From assembly GCA_938028845.1 (NCBI GenBank), contig CALIZJ010000119.1:1-8614 (forward strand): a DNA stretch of 8,614 nt, in the 5' to 3' direction. Numbering within the stretch: position 1 is the stretch's first letter; each line of letters opens with the position of its first letter. A model generated the notes under the pieces. The model made no database searches, was not told where the DNA came from, and saw only the letters and a program-made list of their open reading frames with translations. Shown here one piece after another: positions 1 through 6,637 of this stretch. This DNA is from an uncultured Blautia sp. Its GTDB lineage: Bacteria; Bacillota; Clostridia; Lachnospirales; Lachnospiraceae. A program made the position numbers and the translations under genes.

Positions 1-2
1 AT

Positions 3-212
3 GCAAAAGAGCTTGCGGAACTGATTCCCTTATTGACCAGCTTATGGCTTGCACCTACTGTATATCCGGCATCAGCTGCGGAAATGGGAAGGAAATTTCG
101 TTTTATCGGGGAAATGCTGGATAAGATGGGAGTGCCGGTGATCAATGAAGAGATCCAGTCCCTTGCAGATGCATTTTTTCAGGAAATTGCTTCCACTTCT
201 AAAGAAGAATAA
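3..212 (+). CDS. C-terminal fragment of an unidentified protein, possibly a TetR/AcrR regulator
   Basis: An open frame enters from the left edge and ends at TAA 210-212, giving 69 visible residues. The tail is rich in Leu, Ala, Glu and Met and looks wholly helical. It starts AKELAELIPLLTSLW and ends with a charged STSKEE tail after DAFFQEIA. There is no catalytic motif, transmembrane segment or metal-binding cluster in the visible part. An all-helical tail directly upstream of a drug-type MFS transporter would suit the ligand-binding domain of a TetR/AcrR repressor, but the diagnostic N-terminal HTH lies outside the window, so this is only a suggestion. A terminator follows 11 bases after the stop, so the gene appears to be transcribed separately from the MFS gene. 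I am confident it is coding, but not of its identity. Confidence 0.55.
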   Translation, partial: AKELAELIPLLTSLWLAPTVYPASAAEMGRKFRFIGEMLDKMGVPVINEEIQSLADAFFQEIASTSKEE

Positions 213-221
213 AGATGGGAC

Positions 222-254
222 AAAAGAATCCTGTCAGGCAGGGTTCTTTTTCTT
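222..254 (+). terminator. Intrinsic terminator closing the left-edge gene
   Basis: The arms AAGAATCCTG (224-233) and CAGGGTTCTT (239-248) pair over 10 positions with one G-U pair, around the 5-nt loop TCAGG. Two further A-U pairs extend the base. A T-rich run (TTTTTCTT, 247-254) follows directly. It lies 11 bases after the stop codon of the upstream frame and on its strand, the usual arrangement for a Rho-independent terminator. Confidence 0.85.
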
Positions 255-349
255 AAATAGATACATTCATACGGTTGGTATCTGCGGTTTATCCGTTTTT
301 TTTCTTTATGGTTTTACATACATTATGAAGGTATTTAAAGTGACAAAAA

Positions 350-355
350 AGGAGG
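350..355 (+). promoter_or_regulatory. Shine-Dalgarno site of the MFS gene
   Basis: AGGAGG lies 7 bases before ATG 363 and fixes that start codon. No convincing -35/-10 pair is visible in the 108-base gap after the upstream terminator; the gap is mostly T-rich. Confidence 0.8.
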
Positions 356-362
356 AAACATT

Positions 363-1604
363 ATGACAGAGAAGGACAGATGGCTTACCCGTAATTTTGC
401 TCTTTTACTTTTGGGGCAGTTAAGCTCTCTTATGGGAAATTATATTTTGAAGTTTGCATTGTCCATGTATGTACTGGAACAGACCGGCTCGGCTTCCGTT
501 TTTTCCGGAATGCTCGCTTTGGCTATGGTGCCCACCATCCTGCTTTCACCCTTTGGTGGGATTCTTTCAGACCGGGCAAACAGAAGAAATATTATGGCAG
601 CCCTGGATGCATTGTCCGGGATAACGGTACTGGCGGCGAGCCTTTTCTTTTCCAGTGACAGGGACATTTGGGTGATTGGAGGCGTACTCCTTGTTCTATC
701 AGTATTGGGAGCTTTCGAGTCCCCTACTGTACAGGCCTGCGTGCCGCAGATGCTTTCGGGAGAGCATGTACTAAAAGGAAATGCAGCGGTCAGTCAGATC
801 CAGGCGGTAACATCCCTTGTGACTCCCTTTCTGGGAAGCCTTTTTTACACGGCGTTTGGACTTCGGCGTATTTTTTATGTGACAATGGCCTGTTTTTTCG
901 TGACCGCGTTTTTGGAAAGTTTTATTCATTTGGAATACCAAAAACCGGAGAAAAAGGCAAATCTGAGTACTGTGGTGAAAGAAGATCTTGCCCGGAGCGT
1001 GCGTTTCCTTTGCAGGGAAGAGACAAGCGTGCTGAAGCTGCTTCTTCTGGCCGCAGGGGTGAGTATGTTTGTTGTGGGGATCATTACCGTAGGATTTCCT
1101 TATCTGGTCCGTACGGTAATGGGACTGTCTGCGCAGTATTATGGGGCGGCGGAGAGTGCTATGGGAATTGCGGCAGTCCTGGGAAGCATAGCTGCAGGAT
1201 TTCTTGCAGAAAGACTGAAAACCTTCCGGCTGCATCTTTTGATCGCGGCGGTGGGAATCTGTCTTATTCCGGCGGGAATTGTTTTTTTCCTTCCTCTGGG
1301 CGTTATTGGAAAATATGCAGTATTGCTTTTAATGTTCTGCGGCTGTCAGATGTTGTGCAGTATTTTTTCTATTTATGCCCTTTCCGCCATACAGGAACGG
1401 ACCCCCCAGAATCTTACAGGTAAGGTGATGGCCTGCGTTTATACCCTATCCATGTGCGTCCAGCCTGTGGGACAGCTTTTGTATGGCTTTCTTTTTGATA
1501 AATTTTCTCAACAGGTACAGTGGATCCTGGTGCCAAGCGGCCTGCTTGTCTGCAGTATAGGGGCGGCAGCGGCCGTTTTTTTTAAAAAGCTGAAAATGGA
1601 TTGA
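363..1604 (+). CDS. MFS transporter, drug-efflux type (MefA/EntS-like MFS_3 group)
   Basis: A 413-residue integral membrane protein, the usual length for a 12-helix major facilitator. It probably expels a drug or other small molecule using the proton gradient. After a short cytoplasmic lead, the first helix begins near residue 11 (NFALLLLGQLSSLMGN). The loop between helices 2 and 3 carries the MFS motif A as GGILSDRANRR (65-75), with Asp70 and the Arg residues in place. Around residues 119-140 the segment ESPTVQACVPQML followed by an Asn-Ala pair matches the pattern of the macrolide/siderophore exporter branch (MefA, EntS). It ends in a lysine-rich cytoplasmic tail. ATG 363 is chosen because of its strong AGGAGG site. 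The gene is preceded by a terminator and followed after 163 bases by a carboxypeptidase gene on the same strand. The substrate cannot be told from sequence. The family call is strong; the branch is a judgement from pattern. Confidence 0.92.
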   Translation: MTEKDRWLTRNFALLLLGQLSSLMGNYILKFALSMYVLEQTGSASVFSGMLALAMVPTILLSPFGGILSDRANRRNIMAALDALSGITVLAASLFFSSDRDIWVIGGVLLVLSVLGAFESPTVQACVPQMLSGEHVLKGNAAVSQIQAVTSLVTPFLGSLFYTAFGLRRIFYVTMACFFVTAFLESFIHLEYQKPEKKANLSTVVKEDLARSVRFLCREETSVLKLLLLAAGVSMFVVGIITVGFPYLVRTVMGLSAQYYGAAESAMGIAAVLGSIAAGFLAERLKTFRLHLLIAAVGICLIPAGIVFFLPLGVIGKYAVLLLMFCGCQMLCSIFSIYALSAIQERTPQNLTGKVMACVYTLSMCVQPVGQLLYGFLFDKFSQQVQWILVPSGLLVCSIGAAAAVFFKKLKMD

Positions 1605-1659
1605 CAGGATACAATCTGGTTTATGGATTTATGTTTTAGAGATTGTTTAGAGGTACCCC

Positions 1660-1668
1660 TGTTATGAT
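1660..1668 (+). promoter_or_regulatory. Candidate extended -10 promoter for the carboxypeptidase gene
   Basis: TGTTATGAT is an extended -10 element (TGn followed by TATGAT, five of six matches to TATAAT), about 100 bases ahead of ATG 1768. No good -35 is present at 17 bp, though TTGTTT lies 14 bp upstream. This would give the gene its own transcript, but it could equally be read from the MFS promoter, since no terminator is visible after the MFS stop codon. Confidence 0.3.
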
Positions 1669-1767
1669 AAACCCAATTGCTGAGACACCAGAGTATATTT
1701 GGACAGCAGGTTTTACCCTGCAGGAATATAGCCGGATAAAAGGCGGGGAGACAGGAGGAAAGGCGTT

Positions 1768-2475
1768 ATGTCAGGCAGAAGAAAAAAGAGAAGATTTATG
1801 GTATATTTGGGGATTTTGGTGGTGCTGGTCTGTTTCGGGATTACCGGACTTCATCAAGTGAGAAAATTGGTTCCCGGACTTCAGGCGAAAGCGGTATTAT
1901 CAGGTGAGAGCACATCAGAGGAAGACTGGGCACTGGTGCTGGTGAATAAATGGAACCCTACTAAGGATAAGACAGAGATTGAGACGACAGAGCTCTGGAA
2001 TGGAAAACGGGTGGACAAAAGGATTTATCCGTATCTCCAGGAAATGTTTGATGCAATGCGAAAAGACGGAGTATATCCGGTGGTGGCTTCCGGATACCGT
2101 ACAAGAGAAGAACAGCAGAAACTATACGATGAAAAGATTCAGGCATATATAAATGAAGGATATTCCAAAGAACAGGCAACAGAGCAGGCACAAACCTGGG
2201 TAGCAGTTCCAGGGACCAGTGAACATGAGCTGGGACTTGGGATTGATATTAATGCAGACGGGATTCATTCTACCGGGGACGAGGTTTATCAATGGCTGGA
2301 AAAGAACGCCCACTTATATGGTTTTATCTACCGCTATCCACAGGATAAAACAGAGATCACAGGGATATCCAACGAACCGTGGCATTACCGTTATGTGGGA
2401 GTGAAGGCGGCAGCAGAAATCCGGGAACAGGGAATATGCCTGGAAGAATATTTAGAAGAAAAAGAAACTTTTTAA
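1768..2475 (+). CDS. D-alanyl-D-alanine carboxypeptidase, VanY/DacB-type (peptidase M15B), membrane-anchored
   Basis: A 235-residue zinc peptidase that would remove the terminal D-Ala from peptidoglycan stem peptides outside the membrane. A basic start (SGRRKKRRF) precedes one hydrophobic segment (about residues 11-28) with no obvious cleavage site or lipobox, so it is probably a signal anchor. The catalytic domain follows. It contains SGYRTREEQ (108-116), the substrate-side SxYR motif; SEHELGLGID (151-160), giving zinc ligands His153 and Asp160; and EPWHYRYVG (203-211), giving catalytic Glu203 and third ligand His206. All active-site residues of the M15B family are present and the length is normal. 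AGGAGG at 1753-1758 supports ATG 1768. Such enzymes occur in glycopeptide resistance clusters, but no vanA/vanH/vanX-type ligase, dehydrogenase or dipeptidase is seen here, so a housekeeping cell-wall trimming role is likelier. Confidence 0.92.
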   Translation: MSGRRKKRRFMVYLGILVVLVCFGITGLHQVRKLVPGLQAKAVLSGESTSEEDWALVLVNKWNPTKDKTEIETTELWNGKRVDKRIYPYLQEMFDAMRKDGVYPVVASGYRTREEQQKLYDEKIQAYINEGYSKEQATEQAQTWVAVPGTSEHELGLGIDINADGIHSTGDEVYQWLEKNAHLYGFIYRYPQDKTEITGISNEPWHYRYVGVKAAAEIREQGICLEEYLEEKETF

Positions 2476-2490
2476 AATCATAATTCTTTC

Positions 2491-2519
2491 TTGCTATTAA
2501 TCCGAATCCGTATTATAAT
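2491..2519 (+). promoter_or_regulatory. Promoter of the marR-MATE unit
   Basis: TTGCTA (2491-2496) and a perfect TATAAT (2514-2519) are separated by exactly 17 bp, a strong sigma-A-type promoter. It would start transcription near 2526, giving a leader of about 70 nt before the MarR start. One copy of a repeated 16-bp palindrome sits in the spacer and touches the -10, which suggests repression by the MarR protein encoded downstream. Confidence 0.8.
2499..2514. promoter_or_regulatory. Putative MarR operator, copy 1
   Basis: AATCCGAATCCGTATT is an imperfect 16-bp palindrome (two mismatched pairs) lying between the -35 and -10 elements of the marR promoter. It is identical to copy 2 at 2534-2549 except for one base. 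MarR dimers typically bind palindromes of this size over their own promoters. Assignment to this particular MarR is inferred from position and duplication. Confidence 0.6.
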
Positions 2520-2527
2520 AGAATACG
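2509..2527. repeat. Inverted repeat centred on the marR -10 element
   Basis: CGTATT (2509-2514) and AATACG (2522-2527) are exact inverted copies separated by 7 bases that include most of the TATAAT box. The right arm extended, AATACGAA (2522-2529), is also an exact inverted match to TTCGTATT (2542-2549) in operator copy 2. This adds a half-site between the two palindromes. Confidence 0.55.
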
Positions 2528-2533
2528 AAGCAA

Positions 2534-2549
2534 AATCCGAATTCGTATT
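2534..2549. promoter_or_regulatory. Putative MarR operator, copy 2
   Basis: AATCCGAATTCGTATT is a 16-bp palindrome with a single mismatched pair and the perfect core CGAATTCG. It begins 35 bp after copy 1 and lies just downstream of the expected transcription start. A bound repressor here would block initiation or early elongation. Confidence 0.6.
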
Positions 2550-2597
2550 AAAAATGCGGAGGCTGGAAGTAAAAACAGAAAATGGAAAGGTGGTTTG

Positions 2598-3053
2598 ATG
2601 GACGAAAATAGAGATTATCTTGATAGGCTGTATCTCTGCATGAATCAGATTGATGGGCTATATTATATGGCAGCCAGAAAATTAAAAATTAAAAATAATA
2701 TGCTGTCCTTATTTTATACGCTGAATGATGGAAAATCGCATTCGCAAAAGGAGATCAGCGAGGAGTGCCTCATCCCACGCACGACCATAAACACTATTGT
2801 GAAGGAGTGCGTGGCACAGGGCTATGTGCTTCTGGAAAGCGATGGCCATAAAAAGGAAAAACAGATTATCCTTACAGAAAAAGGAAGGAAGTATGCAGAA
2901 AGGATCCTTAAAGATGTGTACACGGCAGAGGAAATAGCCATGCATAAAACAATGGAAGAATATTCTCCGGAACTGATAAAAGGACTGGAGATCTTTACCA
3001 GCCACTTAAGAGATGCCTTTCACAGAGAAATATTAGACAAGGAGGAGCAGTAA
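2598..3053 (+). CDS. MarR-family winged-helix transcriptional regulator
   Basis: A 151-residue protein, typical MarR length, expected to act as a dimeric DNA-binding repressor released by a small ligand. The N-terminal part (about 1-45) is helical and dimer-forming. The winged helix follows: SQKEISEE (49-56) as the first HTH helix, PRTTINTIVKECVAQGYV (60-77) containing the recognition helix, and a basic wing at 80-96 (ESDGHKKEKQIILTEKG). C-terminal helices complete the dimer interface. ATG 2598 is preferred over the adjacent TTG at 2595 because AAAGG (2586-2590) sits 7 bases before the ATG. A strong promoter with two palindromic copies lies directly upstream and a MATE pump follows 36 bases downstream. 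This is the same arrangement as mepR-mepA of Staphylococcus, so it probably represses itself and the pump. The inducer is unknown. Confidence 0.9.
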   Translation: MDENRDYLDRLYLCMNQIDGLYYMAARKLKIKNNMLSLFYTLNDGKSHSQKEISEECLIPRTTINTIVKECVAQGYVLLESDGHKKEKQIILTEKGRKYAERILKDVYTAEEIAMHKTMEEYSPELIKGLEIFTSHLRDAFHREILDKEEQ

Positions 3054-3073
3054 CTGTCTGGCTGAAAAGACAG
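3054..3073 (+). other. Small hairpin between marR and the MATE gene
   Basis: CTGTCT (3054-3059) and AGACAG (3068-3073) form a perfect 6-bp stem with an 8-nt loop, starting at the base after the marR stop codon. No T-run follows, so it is not a terminator. It lies between the AGGAGG at 3040-3045 (inside the end of marR) and the MATE start at 3090, so it may affect translation of the pump. Confidence 0.5.
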
Positions 3074-3089
3074 AATACAAAAAACGTTT

Positions 3090-4421
3090 ATGGATTCAAG
3101 GACATTATTTACAAAAGTATCCCCCCTGAAACTCTTTTTTATTGCGTCTGTACCGGGGGCGGTCAGTATGCTGGCATCTGCCCTGTATCAGTTGATCGAT
3201 GGGATTCTGGTGGGACAGATTTTAGGAGAAGCGGCATTTGCGGCGCTGAATCTGGCAATGCCTTTTGTAATCATTAATTTTTCATTGGCGGATCTGATCG
3301 GTGTAGGTTCCGCAGTTCCTATTTCTATAAACTTGGGAAAGAAAAAAGAAAAGGAAGCAAATAATATTTTTACCTGTGCCTGTCTGATGATCGTGGGTAC
3401 GGGTGTACTTTTAGGAGCGGTTTTATTCATACTGGCCCCGGCCCTTCTAAGGGCTATGGGAGCAGAAGGGGAACTTTTGACATATGCGGTCCAGTATCTC
3501 AGGGTATATGCCATGGGGGCGCCTGTGACCACCATTATCTTTGCCGTGGATAATTATCTGAGAATCTGCGGAAAGATAAGGGAAAGCATGTTTTTAAATA
3601 TTTTTATGTCAGTTTTAACCGGGGTTTTGGAATTTACATTTTTATATGTGTTCCGTTGGGGAATCTGGGGAGCCGGATTGGCTACCTGTACAGGAATGTT
3701 TGTCAGCGCGCTGATCGCTTTTTATCCGTTCTTCAGAGGAAAAATGCAGCTTCATTTCTGCAGGCCGAAATTTTCAGCGGATATGATAAAACGGATTGTC
3801 AGCTGCGGCAGCCCGAACTTCCTGAATAACATTGCCGGACGTATCACATCGATCCTTATGAATTTTCTGCTGCTGCGCATGGGCGGCGCCCAGGCGGTAT
3901 CTATGTATGGTATTTTAATGTATGCGGATGGTTTTGTGCAGCCTCTCCTTTATGGTATGTGCGATTCCCTCCAGCCTGCGGTAAGCTATAATTTGGGAGC
4001 AGGAAATCATGGACGCATCAAAGCCATTGAAAAGTGCTGCTACTGTGCCAGCGCGATAATATCTTTGCTTTCCGCGGCAGTGATGTTTCTTTTCCCAGAT
4101 ACGGTTACAAGACTGTTTGTGAGTGCTCCGGATCATGCCTTTATGGAAATGGCCTGTTTAGCAATGCAGCTGTTCGCCATTACATATGTGACCAGATGGT
4201 TTTCTTTTGCCACACAAAGCTATATGGTGGCGATGGGAAAGGCAAAGGAAGCAGCCATCATTTCCCTTTCGACAGCCCTGATCTTTCCGGTGATCCTTGT
4301 GGGGGCACTGTGGCAGCTGGGTCTTAACGGAATCTGGCTGAACTTCGGGGGAACCTCGCTGCTGGCAGGCATATTGTCGCTGGTGATTCTGAAAAGGGAA
4401 AATAAAGATAAGAAAAAATAA
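3090..4421 (+). CDS. MATE-family multidrug efflux protein (MepA-like)
   Basis: A 443-residue, roughly 12-helix membrane antiporter that would export cationic drugs or metabolites using Na+ or H+. The length is normal for the family. Helix 1 carries ALYQLIDGILVGQILG (31-46) with the family's conserved Asp (Asp37). The first half also has AVDNYLRICGKIRESM (152-167), and the second half has the hallmark QPAVSYNLGAG (295-305) followed by a basic segment. It ends in a lysine-rich tail. ATG 3090 is the first usable start: the frame is closed by TGA at 3063 and holds no ATG, GTG or TTG between. No good Shine-Dalgarno lies at normal distance; the nearest AGGAGG is 44 bases upstream within marR. It is probably cotranscribed with marR and coupled to it in expression. 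Substrate and coupling ion are not evident from sequence. Confidence 0.93.
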   Translation: MDSRTLFTKVSPLKLFFIASVPGAVSMLASALYQLIDGILVGQILGEAAFAALNLAMPFVIINFSLADLIGVGSAVPISINLGKKKEKEANNIFTCACLMIVGTGVLLGAVLFILAPALLRAMGAEGELLTYAVQYLRVYAMGAPVTTIIFAVDNYLRICGKIRESMFLNIFMSVLTGVLEFTFLYVFRWGIWGAGLATCTGMFVSALIAFYPFFRGKMQLHFCRPKFSADMIKRIVSCGSPNFLNNIAGRITSILMNFLLLRMGGAQAVSMYGILMYADGFVQPLLYGMCDSLQPAVSYNLGAGNHGRIKAIEKCCYCASAIISLLSAAVMFLFPDTVTRLFVSAPDHAFMEMACLAMQLFAITYVTRWFSFATQSYMVAMGKAKEAAIISLSTALIFPVILVGALWQLGLNGIWLNFGGTSLLAGILSLVILKRENKDKKK

Positions 4422-4446
4422 AATTGGAAGCATAAAAGCCTAGAAG

Positions 4447-4479
4447 AGGGGCTGCCGCAGAGGTGCGACAGCCCCTTTT
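4447..4479 (+). terminator. Strong intrinsic terminator between MATE and hppA, probably bidirectional
   Basis: AGGGGCTGCCGCA (4447-4459) pairs with TGCGACAGCCCCT (4464-4476) over 13 positions with one C-A mismatch, around the GAGG tetraloop. TTTT follows on the plus strand. It lies between two convergent genes, 25 bases after the MATE stop and about 20 beyond the hppA stop. On the minus strand the trailing sequence (CTCTTCTA) is only moderately T-rich, so termination is expected to be stronger for the MATE transcript. Confidence 0.88.
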
Positions 4480-4499
4480 ATGTACATTATAGGCAAGAT

Positions 4500-6587
4500 T
4501 TAACCAAAGATGGAGAACGCCACAAACAGTGTGGACATCAGGGAAGAAACCAGGGAGACAACAGTGATCTGGGTATTGATGGAAGGTCCGGCAGTATCTT
4601 TAAACGGATCGCCTACCGTATCGCCGATCACGGCTGCTTTATGTGCTTCGCTTCCTTTTCCGCCTTCATTGCCTGCTTCTACATATTTCTTTGCATTATC
4701 CCAAAGTCCGCCTGCGTTGGACATAAACAGAGCAAGGAGAAGACCGCTGGTGATATTTCCCAGAAGGAAACCGCCGATTGATTTCGGGCCTCCGATAAAT
4801 CCAACGATCAAAGTAGAGATGATCGTCATAAGCCCTGCCGGGATCAGTTCTTTTAAAGCCCCTGAGGTAGCAATATCAATACATTTTCCGTAGTCAGGCT
4901 TTACACCTTTTTTACCAGCTTTAAGTCCTGGGATGGAGTTAAACTGGCGATGGATTTCTGCTACCATACGCTGTGCGTTTTTATCCACGCCAAGAATCAG
5001 CATAGCGGAAAAAACAGCCGGGATAGCCGCACCGATCAGGATGCCGAAGAAAACGGTAGGTTCCATAATATCAAAACCTGTGATCAGTTCTTTTCCAGCA
5101 TTAGCCAGGGCAGCGTTTGCCTCAGACATGAAAGCTCCTAAAAGGGAGATGACCGTAAGCCCTGCGGCACCTATAGAAAAGCCTTTTGTGACAGCTTTTA
5201 CCGTATTTCCGGCGCTGTCCAGCTCATCGGCAGTCATAATGGTCTCTTCACCTAATCCGCCCATTTCCGCCAAGCCTCTTGCGTTGTCTACGATGGGACC
5301 GTAAGCGTCATTGGAGATGATCATACCTACGATGGAGAGCATTCCAACTGCTGCCATAGAGATTCCGAAGATAGCATATCCATCGCCGATAGGAGCGCAA
5401 AGCTGATAAGCGATCAAAGCGGAAACCGCAATGCCTACCATTGCCGGAAGGGCAGAGATAAAGCCATAGGAAACACCGGAAAGTACGGTAAATGCCGGAC
5501 CGGATCCAGACGCATGGGCGACACGTTTTACAATAGGTTTGCTGTCATCTGTAAAGTAATCGGTGGTGATTCCGATGATCACACCTACCAGAAGACCGGT
5601 AGCGGAAGCACCCCAGATCCTCCAGGAAAATCCCGGACATAAAGCAGTGGCCACAGCGGTAAGCACCAGGAAAATCCCTGTGGTAACGTAGGTAGAAGAG
5701 TTCAGGGCGCGGGTAGGATTTCCGTTTTTCCCGATCTTTGCGGTAGCGATACCGATGATAGAAGAAAGAAGCCCTAAGATCGCATAACAAAATACCATGG
5801 AAACATTATTCAGGCCGGTTCCGGAAAGAGATTCCGCGATAACAAGAGCGGATGCCATGGCAGCTACATTAGAGTCAAATAAGTCCGCACCCATTCCTGC
5901 AACATCGCCCACATTGTCTCCTACATTATCTGCGATAACAGCGGGATTACGGGGATCGTCTTCCGGGATTCCAAGCTCTACCTTACCGGTAAGATCGGCA
6001 GAGACATCGGCAGTCTTTGTGAAAATACCGCCGCCTGCTTTGGCAAACAGAGCCAGGGAGCTTGCGCCGAAGGAGAAACCAAGAAGGATAGATGAGTCCC
6101 CTGCGATCATCAATACTGCAGCAACGCCGAACAGGGAGCATCCAACCACCAGCAGTCCCATAACAGCGCCGCCCCTGAAACCGATGAGAAAGGCAGGTTT
6201 TATTCCTTCCTTTGCGCCTTCTGCCGCACGGGAATTAGAATGTGTGGCAACCATGATACCGATCTTGCCGGCAATAGCAGAGAACGCAGTACCAAACAGG
6301 TAGGCAATGGCCATAGATAAATTTGTAAGAAAATGGCCTTCCCAGATGGGGGAAGGAAGGAGAATGAAAATAATTATGGCAATGACTCCGGCAAATTTGG
6401 CAAGAATGCTGTATTCCCGGCGCATGAAAGTATTGGCGCCGTCCTTTATAAGTTTGGAAACCTCAATGATCGTAGCATTTTTAACCGGCTGTTTTTTTAC
6501 CCAGAGATAAAGGTATACAGCATAGAGAAATGCAAGGACGGCAGTCAAAAACGACAGGCCATAAAAGAGTGACAAATGTTGTTCCAT
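4500..6587 (-). CDS. hppA: Membrane-bound proton-translocating pyrophosphatase, K+-independent type
   Basis: A 695-residue, about 16-helix membrane protein that hydrolyses pyrophosphate to two phosphates and pumps ions outward. The active site is complete: DVSADLTGKVE (194-204) followed by an acidic EDDPRNP segment, DNVGDNVGD (220-228), SNDAYGPIVDNARG (425-438) and GDTVGDPFKDTAGPSIN (655-671). The K+-dependence motif reads GNTVKAVT, with Lys464 and Thr467. In the characterised family Lys at this site replaces the K+ ion, whereas K+-dependent H+- and Na+-PPases have Ala. This points to K+-independent proton pumping. The signature DVSADLTGKVE differs from the common DVGADLVGKVE at two non-ligand positions. 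ATG 6587 is preferred to the in-frame GTG at 6596, because AAAGGTGG (6600-6593) sits 5 bases before the ATG and overlaps the GTG. It is a single-gene unit with its own promoter, convergent with the MATE gene. Confidence 0.96.
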   Translation of the reverse strand: MEQHLSLFYGLSFLTAVLAFLYAVYLYLWVKKQPVKNATIIEVSKLIKDGANTFMRREYSILAKFAGVIAIIIFILLPSPIWEGHFLTNLSMAIAYLFGTAFSAIAGKIGIMVATHSNSRAAEGAKEGIKPAFLIGFRGGAVMGLLVVGCSLFGVAAVLMIAGDSSILLGFSFGASSLALFAKAGGGIFTKTADVSADLTGKVELGIPEDDPRNPAVIADNVGDNVGDVAGMGADLFDSNVAAMASALVIAESLSGTGLNNVSMVFCYAILGLLSSIIGIATAKIGKNGNPTRALNSSTYVTTGIFLVLTAVATALCPGFSWRIWGASATGLLVGVIIGITTDYFTDDSKPIVKRVAHASGSGPAFTVLSGVSYGFISALPAMVGIAVSALIAYQLCAPIGDGYAIFGISMAAVGMLSIVGMIISNDAYGPIVDNARGLAEMGGLGEETIMTADELDSAGNTVKAVTKGFSIGAAGLTVISLLGAFMSEANAALANAGKELITGFDIMEPTVFFGILIGAAIPAVFSAMLILGVDKNAQRMVAEIHRQFNSIPGLKAGKKGVKPDYGKCIDIATSGALKELIPAGLMTIISTLIVGFIGGPKSIGGFLLGNITSGLLLALFMSNAGGLWDNAKKYVEAGNEGGKGSEAHKAAVIGDTVGDPFKDTAGPSINTQITVVSLVSSLMSTLFVAFSIFG

Positions 6588-6608
6588 AAAAACCACCTTT
6601 CTTTATGT

Positions 6609-6637
6609 AGTATAATTTAGTAGGTCAGAAGTAAGAA
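6609..6637 (-). promoter_or_regulatory. Weak candidate proximal promoter for hppA
   Basis: Read on the minus strand, TTCTTA (6637-6632) and TATACT (6614-6609) are 17 bp apart. The -10 lies in a perfect 11-bp repeat of the sequence around the strong distal -10. The -35 is poor, and the start would fall near 6602, leaving a leader of only about 15 nt, so this may be a remnant or a minor start. Confidence 0.25.

Noticed and set aside
145..366. A 73-codon plus-strand open frame before the MFS gene
   Set aside because: It overlaps the end of the left-edge gene in another frame, runs through the terminator hairpin, has no ribosome site, and its product resembles no protein.
668..1423. A 251-codon plus-strand open frame inside the MFS gene
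   Set aside because: It is out of frame with the MFS protein, whose helices and motif A are clear. Its product is a Ser/Gly/Arg/Cys-rich shadow with no domain.
1601..1606. Perfect TTGACA overlapping the MFS stop codon as a promoter -35
   Set aside because: At 16-18 bp downstream there is only TGGATT or GGATTT, neither an acceptable -10.
1706..1721. GCAGG/CCTGC inverted repeat ahead of the carboxypeptidase gene
   Set aside because: A five-base stem with no T-run and no relation to a promoter. Expected by chance.
1643..1861. A 72-codon plus-strand frame from TTG 1643
   Set aside because: It has no ribosome site and overlaps the start of the carboxypeptidase, which has AGGAGG and intact active-site motifs in its own frame.
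2459..2473. AAAAAG-AAA-CTTTTT hairpin at the end of the carboxypeptidase gene as a terminator
   Set aside because: The stem is nearly all A-U with a 3-nt loop and overlaps the last codons. It is too weak to call in this A-rich stretch.
5797..6303. A 168-codon plus-strand open frame opposite hppA
   Set aside because: It is antisense to the most conserved active-site part of the pyrophosphatase, is rich in Pro/Ala/Ser as expected for a reverse shadow, and has no ribosome site.
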